A stretch of DNA of 64,000 bases, taken from assembly GCA_014155875.1 (NCBI GenBank), contig JACEFZ010011063.1, positions 635,001 through 699,000 on the forward strand, read 5' to 3'. The notes under the pieces are model-generated. The model made no database searches. It saw only the letters and a program-made list of their open reading frames with translations, and was not told the origin of the DNA. A program made the translations under genes and the position numbers. This DNA is from Cepaea nemoralis (taxonomy: Eukaryota > Mollusca > Gastropoda > Stylommatophora > Helicidae). Positions 56,407-64,000 of this stretch are shown here, piece by piece; positions within the stretch are counted from its first letter, which is position 1, and each line of letters opens with the position of its first letter.

Positions 56407-57932
56407 ATAAATAAATAACAATCAATTACTTAGAATTGTTAATGTTTTGAACACAAAATGAATCAATGCAAACAACAAGTGCATAGACTTAATATCTATT
56501 AACGCTAGCCCCTATATGATATCACTTATAAGTGCTGAATCCTATTGTACCGAATTCTGTAGCCGAGCATGCTGCGTACACTTCCTACGACTTATCACAT
56601 GATTCCTCGTCCACGAACAGCCATTCGATAACCAAGTTATAGTTTCCAACAGTCACAAACAACATCTTAACCTCCACTTTTATTTCTGGATGCAATGTTG
56701 ACTGCTGTCTTACAGCTATGTCCAAATCATCATATTAATACCATGAAAGTGATGTCTCTCTTGTTACCTACATTAGAGTCTTTGCTATCAACATGAACTC
56801 TCTTGCTTTAACTTTTAAGCACCACCTACTCCATTAGTGACTCACTCAATAGGAAAATCTTCCCACTAGTTTGATCATATTCTGTGGAATTCTGTCAACA
56901 AACTCTATTCATGTTGACGTACTGATTGCTTTCCTTCTTATTCTGCAGAGATTAGTGTACGGCGCTACTAATCCTTACCTCAGAGATTGCACCCTACTCT
57001 TGATATCATATGATATGACCCTCGGATCCAGGAAATCACAGACCTTCGGTCAGCCCACACTGTACCTCTTTACTGGATATCTTGTCTGTGTACCCTTGAT
57101 TGCTGTATCTGAAAGTATACTTGCTTAGAAAGAAAAGAAAAAACTAGCAATATTACACTCAATCATAGCATGCAAGACATGATGATGTTAATTTAAATAA
57201 TTTTTGCATGCCACAAACTCAACTTGAACCAAGAAAGAAAGAAAAAGGAAATATACAACAAAAGAAACACACCAAACAACACATCGGTTAATAACCGGAA
57301 AGCTTGATGTCATGCTGTAATACAACAACTTAATTGTTAGATGTCATTATCATTGTTATCATGCATCAACCCCAACAATCAAACCTAGCATACATACATA
57401 GTTACCTGATTGTGTTAGTTTTGCAACATACCTAAAAGAATAATCTCAACCAGAATCAATTTTAAATTAATACTTTTATGTAGCTTCCACTGATATTATG
57501 ATATTTAATAACCAGCAATGTCTAATAACTCGTATATCTTATATTCAGATTAACTATCTATTATTTATTTTTAAATAAGAATATATGTAAATTTTAAGAT
57601 ATTAAGGAATATTAATAATACATTAACTTATCTAATTTGCTGTAAGTAATAATTATAAAGGTTGTATGTCTACTATTAAGTCTAATAATTGCAACTACTT
57701 CGCATGCAAACAACCGTTAACACCAGAATAAACTTTCGAACACAACAAACCATGCTTGTTTTAAGTTTATGTTGTAAAAGGAAATTATAACAGTTCATGA
57801 CAGGGCTCATACTTACACACTCGATGTGTTAATTTGTTAATACATTATACCCACAATTAATTATAATAACATAACAACCGTAAAATATTCTACCGTATAG
57901 TTCACTAATTATTATTATAATCTTATTATCGT
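56407..57932. other. AT-rich sequence, no supported gene
   Basis: An 85-codon frame at 56871-57128 follows a pyrimidine tract and CTGCAG, but it has no recognisable motif. Otherwise nothing stands out. Confidence 0.4.
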
Positions 57933-58084
57933 AATATGCAATTCGAGGGTTGCTGGCTGCGAAAACCTTTCTTCGCCTGATTAATGTAACATAATATAAA
58001 TAAATGATGTTCGATTGTATCTGAACGGAGTTTGTTGCCTGTATGAGCCCGGGGTTTATTCCCTAGGTATCTAGGACGGTGACA
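57933..58084 (+). mobile_element. gypsy-3, truncated 5' LTR
   Basis: It matches the last 153 bp of the 553-bp LTR and ends GACGGTGACA. The first 400 bp are missing. Gypsy-3 leader and gag follow. Confidence 0.85.
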
Positions 58085-58675
58085 GGCTATGTGGGGGCCC
58101 GAAGCCGATTTTGGCAAGCACAAGCTTTACTTTCCAGACAGCTCTTGGTTTTGCCAAGTAAAATATATCAACTTTCATACATAACAAAGTCTAGAACTTT
58201 GCAGCTATCATCGTATCATCTGTGAATGAGCTATTGTAGTCCCTCTACAAAAGTAAATAATTTGTGATGTTCATGAAATTTGACATTGCAATTACTGGAC
58301 AATTACAGTGACAATTACTAATTTTTTTTTGATTCCAACATCAGATTGTTCCGCGAAAGATCGTGTGTATGTAAACTGTCCTCCAGCAGTGGCGAGAAAT
58401 CAGAAGAACCAAACAACACTACAGTCAAGAAACCAGTAAAATAAGATGAGTCCCATTTCATGCTCATTAGATCCCTAAGCGAAACTCATTCATGTTCATC
58501 GATGTAACATTTTTTCTTTGCATTGCTTCATATATATGCTAATGTCTTAACCAACTGAACGTGCTCGTAAAAATTTAAATGTAAACATTAAAGGGGGATA
58601 ACCAAATGTTGTACACCCAAAACTAATTTCAAAGGGATTTAATTTCGATAAAGTGAACACTAACTAAAATACAAA
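58085..58675 (+). other. gypsy-3 leader with primer-binding-site candidate
   Basis: TGGGGGCCCGAAGCCG at 58092, 7 bp after the LTR end, begins with TGG as expected of a tRNA primer site. No coding text occurs before the gag ATG. Confidence 0.6.
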
Positions 58676-59907
58676 ATGTCAACATTAGAACAGTGCATTG
58701 AATTAGGAATTAAGTTAGGGTATACTGCCGAAAAACTTTCAGAATGGGCACAAAAGACGCATTTAGAAAATATAGCACGAGAAGACAGAGCAGCAGAAAG
58801 GGAGGAGAAAAAGATGCAAGCGGAAAGAGAAGAGAAAAGATGCAGATGCAACTGGAGGCTCAAGAGAAGAAGATGCAAGCTGAAATAGAAGAGAAAAAGA
58901 TGCAGATGCAAATGGAAGCTAAAGAAAAGAAAATGCAACTGGAGGCTCAAGAGAAGAAGATGCAAATGGAGCTTGAAGCTGCGACCAAGCAAGCCCAATT
59001 AAACGCAGAAACACAGATAAAACTGAAACAAATGGAAATTGACTCCAACTTAGAAATTTCAGTAAACAAAATTAGAAGTAAAGAAGATGAACAAAAATAC
59101 AACACATATAAAGGCCTAGTCAAGCCCTTTTGTTCAGGAGATTCAATAAGCGCATATTTAGAAAACTGAGAGTGTTTGATGACTTACCATAACGTTACAA
59201 AAGTCGATTGAGCATTTATTCTGATGAGAAATTTAGCATTAGAGCCCTTAAAAGTGATAGAGACAGTTCTGCAAGACATGAGGAAAGATTACAACTATTT
59301 GAAACAAAGAATACTCCAACATTTTTCACTAGACACAGCAGGCTATCAACTACAGTTCTCAAAATTAGCCCCATCACCTAACCAAACGTTCATAGACTAC
59401 GTGTCTACAGTCCAAGATATTTGTACAAATTGGATAACCTCAGCAAAAACAAATAACAGCCATGATAAACTAAAGGAGCTAATTATAATTGATAAAATCA
59501 TTAGCACAATACCAACCCCTTTTTCTAAATTTTTAAGGCAAATGGATTGTAAAACTATCCAAGAAATAGAAAATAAGGGGAGCGCATATTTTACAGCTAA
59601 TCGCGATATTTTTCAGTTAAATATGAGCCAAAATGAAACAGCAGCGGTTACAAACACCAAATATTCAAAACCAAATGGAAATAGGTTCAAACAACGCTCT
59701 AAGTTCACAAAACCAGTCCTGTGTCAGTATTGTCATCTGACACACGAACAGTACGCGATGTGTGACAAATCACCAAATTATTCACATCATCTCCAAATGA
59801 TAGTGGAAAAACAAAAGAACAAAAGGAATGCATATCACAGAGCAGTTAAATGTTTTTTTGCGCCAGTTATGGGCATTTCTCAGGACGTTGTGAAGGGCGA
59901 AAGATGA
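58676..59907 (+). pseudogene. gag: gypsy-3 gag
   Basis: It starts ATG 58676 (MSTLEQCIELGIKLGY). A long coiled coil of EEKKMQ-type heptads follows (58790-59040), then a capsid-like core with NLALEPLKVIETVLQ, YNYLKQRILQHF and FIDYVSTVQDICTNW. A CQYCHLTHEQYAMC motif lies near 59733. Lesions are a frameshift near 58835 and two in-frame TGA codons between 59167 and 59209. At 59850 the zinc knuckle is split across two frames at a run of seven T. Confidence 0.85.
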
Positions 59908-60494
59908 TGAAGCGGGCCAATGCCGCATTAATAGATACCTCTTCAGATGAAGAAACTGAACAACAGAACGAATGCGACATCCAGAATGAAAGTGCGAGTG
60001 AGTTAGGTAATGCGGTAGAGATTATTAACACCATCACTGATAACACATGTAACACCTGCAGAAAATTTCAGTTGGATACCACCTTGAAATGTGGCCATAC
60101 AATCCCTATATCCAATGAAATGGCCAACGCAGCCTTAGCGTCTAAAGGCAAGCTAAAATTTATGAAACGGTTTGTGAATAACAAACTATGTACAATAATG
60201 CGGGATAGCGGAACGACTCTTTGTGGAATTAAAAGAACATTAATCAATAACAAAGACTACACACACAAATACGTAACATGTCGCACATTCGCAGGCACCA
60301 TCGAAAGATACCCCCTAGCACTGGCCGAAATTCAGACACCTTTTCTATCAGGACAAGTGCTATGCGCAGTATTGGAAGATCCTTGCGCTGAAATTATTCT
60401 TGGAAATCTTCCTAATATAAAATCCTGTTCTGAAGAAGAAATCATGGAATGGGAACAGAAAAACTGCATCCAGAAAGCAAACAGTGAGTCCTAG
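59850..60494 (+). pseudogene. gypsy-3 nucleocapsid end and protease
   Basis: It opens with the rest of a zinc knuckle (FFCASYGHFSGRC), then an acidic linker, then a protease-like region with IMRDSGTTLCGIKR near 60200 (DSG catalytic triad) and EIILGNLP. It stops at 60494. The -1 phase relative to gag at a T-run could be programmed or a base loss. Confidence 0.75.
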
Positions 60495-61962
60495 AACTAA
60501 AGAACACATTTGCATGTCTCAAACTGCCAAAAGCACAAGGGAGACCACCGATGACGGAATTCAAAACGAATTCACAGAGGTGCATAACACAGGGGCGGTT
60601 GAATCTTGCAATGACACCATCAGCATAAAACCTCGAATTGAGGATGCAACCGAAACACGAAATTGTGAACCTGTAAATGTGCAACAACAGACAGAAGACG
60701 CCAATATAGTGACAAAACAAATGACTCACATAACCCACATGAACAACTCAACAGAGACAACAGGGACACTAACCGGACTAACAGAAACGACATTGACAAG
60801 AACAACGATGACAATTCTACTTTAACGACACATTCTCTGAATAACGGAAACGACGAAGTCAACGACACAATAGCAACTCTTCTTAATCATGACAAACAGC
60901 TTTACGAGTCATTACAAACCGACTCGACTTCTTTAAAGTACTCTCAACCGAAATCATATTATGCCAGGAACAACAATAACAGAAGCACAGCAACGACAGT
61001 ACTTCTTAACGACACTACTACACAAGACAATGAAGACAACTTCACATTACATACACTTTCTGGTGAAGACAAAACCGCAGTTACCAAACCAACAACTGAG
61101 AGAACTCATAAGTTCCAACTTTATGAGTCAAAACAATTTGTTTCTCTGAGAACTAGAAACAATTACGGCATTAATTCCAAGAAACATAACCAAGGAATAC
61201 AAAGATATCCAAGGGACACTACTATTGATAAAAAATCATTATTAGCAAACGAGTGTCATCATATGTGTTCATCGCAAATTTGTCATCTATCAAGGACACA
61301 TAAATCTAAAACAGAAACAACACATAAAGCTGCAGAAAGTTATGCAGATACAGAAATAACACCATCAAGCAACATTCATGCAAACAATCAGTATGCAAAT
61401 AAACAAATACAAACAATTAACTTCACACGAAAGCAAAGTCAGAAACGATGGCATACAAACAAACTGCTTTATTGCATGAACAAAACCAGCAAACGATGCG
61501 GATCTAAATCCATCAGCACAAAGACTTCCATTTTTATTTCACTATCCACCTATTTACCAGATAAATACAATTTCTTTGAAACACACACCTCAACCAACAA
61601 AAATAAACAATCACATTCACCAAGCAGTAGAATGAACAAAGACATATCACTGACACTCTTCCTACTTTTGCTGTTAACGAACTTCAAACATTACCTACCT
61701 TTCAAAATGAATCTTTCACCACTATCCGGATAACAAACAAATTGTTCATCATATTTACCATCTCATTCATATACCAATCAACTTTGCGCCAAATTGAAAG
61801 AGCAAACACCATGCTACAGTTCATTAACTCCTGTTGGTGCAAAATTTTTCATATAACTTTGATATACGCCTATAGTAAATTTATTTTCACTCTTACATTA
61901 TTCAGACTTATTTTTACATCGATACCTATACAATTATGTAATATGTGCAATTGTAAGAGTAT
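60495..61962 (+). other. gypsy-3 Thr/Asn-rich region; RT absent
   Basis: Low-complexity Thr-, Asn- and Gln-rich frames (60484-60825, 61263-61733) where the linker and the reverse transcriptase should be. No RT motif (YxDD, MPFG, catalytic LD) is visible in any frame I read. An internal deletion or replacement of RT is the simplest explanation. Confidence 0.6.
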
Positions 61963-62424
61963 CCGCTTAGAGGATGTAATGCGCAAATTGAAATCAATTC
62001 TTTCTAACCCACCCGTATTGAGATTACCAAACATAGATATACCTTTTATTCTGACCACAGATTCGAGTGCTATCGCAATTGGAGGATGCCTGATGCAAGA
62101 GTATCAAGGCGTGAGACATCCAATACTCTATGTCAGCCGCACGCTGAAAAAGGCAGAAATCCGGTATTCCAAGTTGAGTTGTAGGCATTAAGTCTACTTT
62201 TTTGTATGCGTCGTTTATCTAAGTTCCTCTTAGGTTCCCATTTTGTTGTTTTGACCGATAATGCGCCACTGCTGGTATTTAAGGCAGGCACTCCAAAGAA
62301 CCATCGTTTAGCAAGATGGTGTCTTCTACTTCAGGATTTCGACTTTGAAATCCGTCACATCAAGGGTACGGATAATATCATTGCTGACCTATTATCACGA
62401 CAGACCAATGCACCAGCAGACTAA
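61963..62424 (+). pseudogene. gypsy-3 RNase H
   Basis: ILSNPPVLRLPNIDIPF and LTTDSSAIAIGGCLMQEY, then YVSRTLKKAEIRYSKLS, a frameshift near 62190, LLGSHFVVLTDNAPLLV and HIKGTDNIIADLLSRQ. This is the standard end of a gypsy RNase H. No integrase follows, and no 3' LTR is found in the remaining 1.6 kb. Confidence 0.88.
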
Positions 62425-64000
62425 CACTATGCACATTAATTAGTGGCCATATAATAAGCTGTGATATTTTAGTCTGTTGCATAGAACAGTGTACCTCTAC
62501 ACTTACTGTAGAACTGTGATTCAGAAGTATCAACGCCTAAGTGAATAATCTACTTATAACATTCACGGACATGAAACGTTGAGAACCCTATATTGTATTA
62601 AGCCAGATTAGCAATTGCCAATGCTTTAAAAACAATCCGAGCGATATATAATATCTGTGAAGTTATTTCATGAACCAATGAACTTAAAGTCATCGTGTAA
62701 AGATTAAGAACTCTGCATACTCGCTATTTCAAGGAACTTCGCAAACTACCGGAATAGAACTACGACTGTTACAACTTACAAAAGACAGCTATACGAACTG
62801 TTAACATTGATGGAACAACACACGGACAACAGGAGGACAACACACACATCGTCGTTGGAGTTAATTAATTTACTATTAGTTAATATGCATTACACTTGTA
62901 TTTGATTATATATATAAATTATGTCAACACGTAACTTGTATATTTTCTACCATAATATATTACAAACTTTTTCACTCATAGTTAAAATACTCTTCCAATA
63001 CAATTTTTCTATTTAAGTTATAAACCATTTTTTGATTACAAGTACAAAAAGTACTTGCTACCGTAAAGGGAACATATCGCCTAATCCGTTTTTCTAAGGG
63101 CAGTAAGACTTACCTCAACTTTATTTGTATATTTTAACAAAATACTATTTTGGATGAAAGATGTACGAATGAGAGAGCGAATGAATTAAATGAGAGAGCG
63201 ATATACTGAGCGGACAAATTGTACGCAAAACGTATTTATTTTAATTCGTCTGCGTTTTTCATGTAAAAATGTACTACCTGTCTGAATTGTTGATACATGT
63301 TTAGTATTAAATACACTAAAGCTAAGTATCACTGTTTGAATGCCCTGATCATGCATTACACAGATTGGGTAATTCATGACAAAGGATATTCCAACTCGTG
63401 ACGCTTAGAAGTAAACCACACATCACATACACACATTAAGCACACACGTTATACATGAACTAAGACAGACTCAAAACTGAACACTAACAATTAAAACACA
63501 GTCAGTTTATTATAGACAGCAACATATCAGTCAATACACTAACAAGCAAACAAGAACATACGTAGTCAGATGGGATAAAACAACGGTATAAATATATATT
63601 TAGCAGTATACAACATACGGAAGTAAAAATGTATCGAAATACACATGCAGGACAAGAATTGCAAGTCTACTTAAATAAGCCAAGACAATTTGTCTTGTTA
63701 AAACTCTCTTACACAGAGTTTTATATCTTGGTATCATATGGATACTTGAGAAGGGCGCGGTTGCAAAAACAACTAGAAACGTCACGGAACTTCGGTCAGA
63801 TAAGCATGTTTAAGAACATAGAAGAGAGAGGAGACCTCTTCAGCAATCATCTTGAAGTGCTGTATGGGAGAATACATGAGTTGTTGATGCAGATATATAG
63901 GTTACCAAGTTACTATCCACCAAACTACAAACACCTACTTCATGTGATCCTGTGACAGAATTAGTACAAAACTAATTACCATATAATAACCCATCAAAGC
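62425..64000. other. AT-rich sequence to window end, no supported gene
   Basis: No integrase, LTR or known repeat is visible. A 108-codon frame at 63629-63955 (MYRNTHAGQELQVYL...) has ordinary composition but no motif I recognise. Confidence 0.45.

Noticed and set aside
56871..57128. 85-codon frame after a pyrimidine tract and CTGCAG, possible exon
   Set aside because: AT-rich surroundings, no donor or motif found, length within chance expectation.
63629..63955. 108-codon frame near the window end
   Set aside because: No recognisable domain and no supporting signals; left as unassigned rather than called a gene.

Overview
The window is eukaryotic repeat-rich DNA, most likely from an invertebrate. 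It carries gypsy-type LTR retrotransposons, APE-type LINEs, tRNA-derived SINEs, a mariner fossil, many mini- and microsatellites, and a 5' fragment of an 18S rRNA gene. By eye the rRNA text resembles lophotrochozoan, possibly molluscan, 18S. That assignment is an inference. No intact host gene is visible; the only host-gene traces are short exon-like pieces, the best of them a serpin exon.

Layout. 230-2657: 41-bp satellite with higher-order structure. 2660-3008: decayed mariner transposase end. 3362-19671: one RTE-like LINE copy (copy A), split by a SINE, by an antiparallel copy of its own family, and by a large gypsy element (5090-18985) whose gene order is gag-PR-IN-RT-RNaseH (Gmr1-like). 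Both LTRs of that gypsy carry an RNase H-bearing I/Nimb-like LINE, and its integrase is split by a 3.5-kb unidentified segment. 19815-20560: a serpin exon bracketed by two minisatellites that are tandem copies of its own splice junctions. 20566-30605: the downstream minisatellite holds a minus-strand RTE-like copy (copy B), which holds a gypsy element (gypsy-2, 277-bp LTRs, CTAG target duplication) and a SINE head. 30672-32798: microsatellites, a minus-strand 18S/ETS fragment and a G-rich tract. 32828-35339: LINE with inverted 5' part and identical 28-bp ends. 35450-38384: 16-bp minisatellite with LINE inserts, ending at a candidate host exon. 38783-40515: LINE remnants and a 40-bp minisatellite holding an unexplained 111-codon open frame. 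41524-44637: RTE copy C. 47343-53411: dispersed repeat, 36-bp array, a nearly complete LINE with a C-terminal C2H2-like motif, and a small inverted-repeat element. 53850-58084: AT-rich repeats and LTRs. 58085-62424: a third gypsy element that has lost its reverse transcriptase.

How the parts relate. Target-site duplications and sequence that resumes after an insert allow several insertion layers to be ordered. Every retroelement coding region examined carries frameshifts or stop codons, so nothing here looks autonomously active, although the gypsy-2 LTRs differ at only about six positions. A recurring theme is gene fragments and LINEs sitting inside, or exactly at the edge of, minisatellite arrays.
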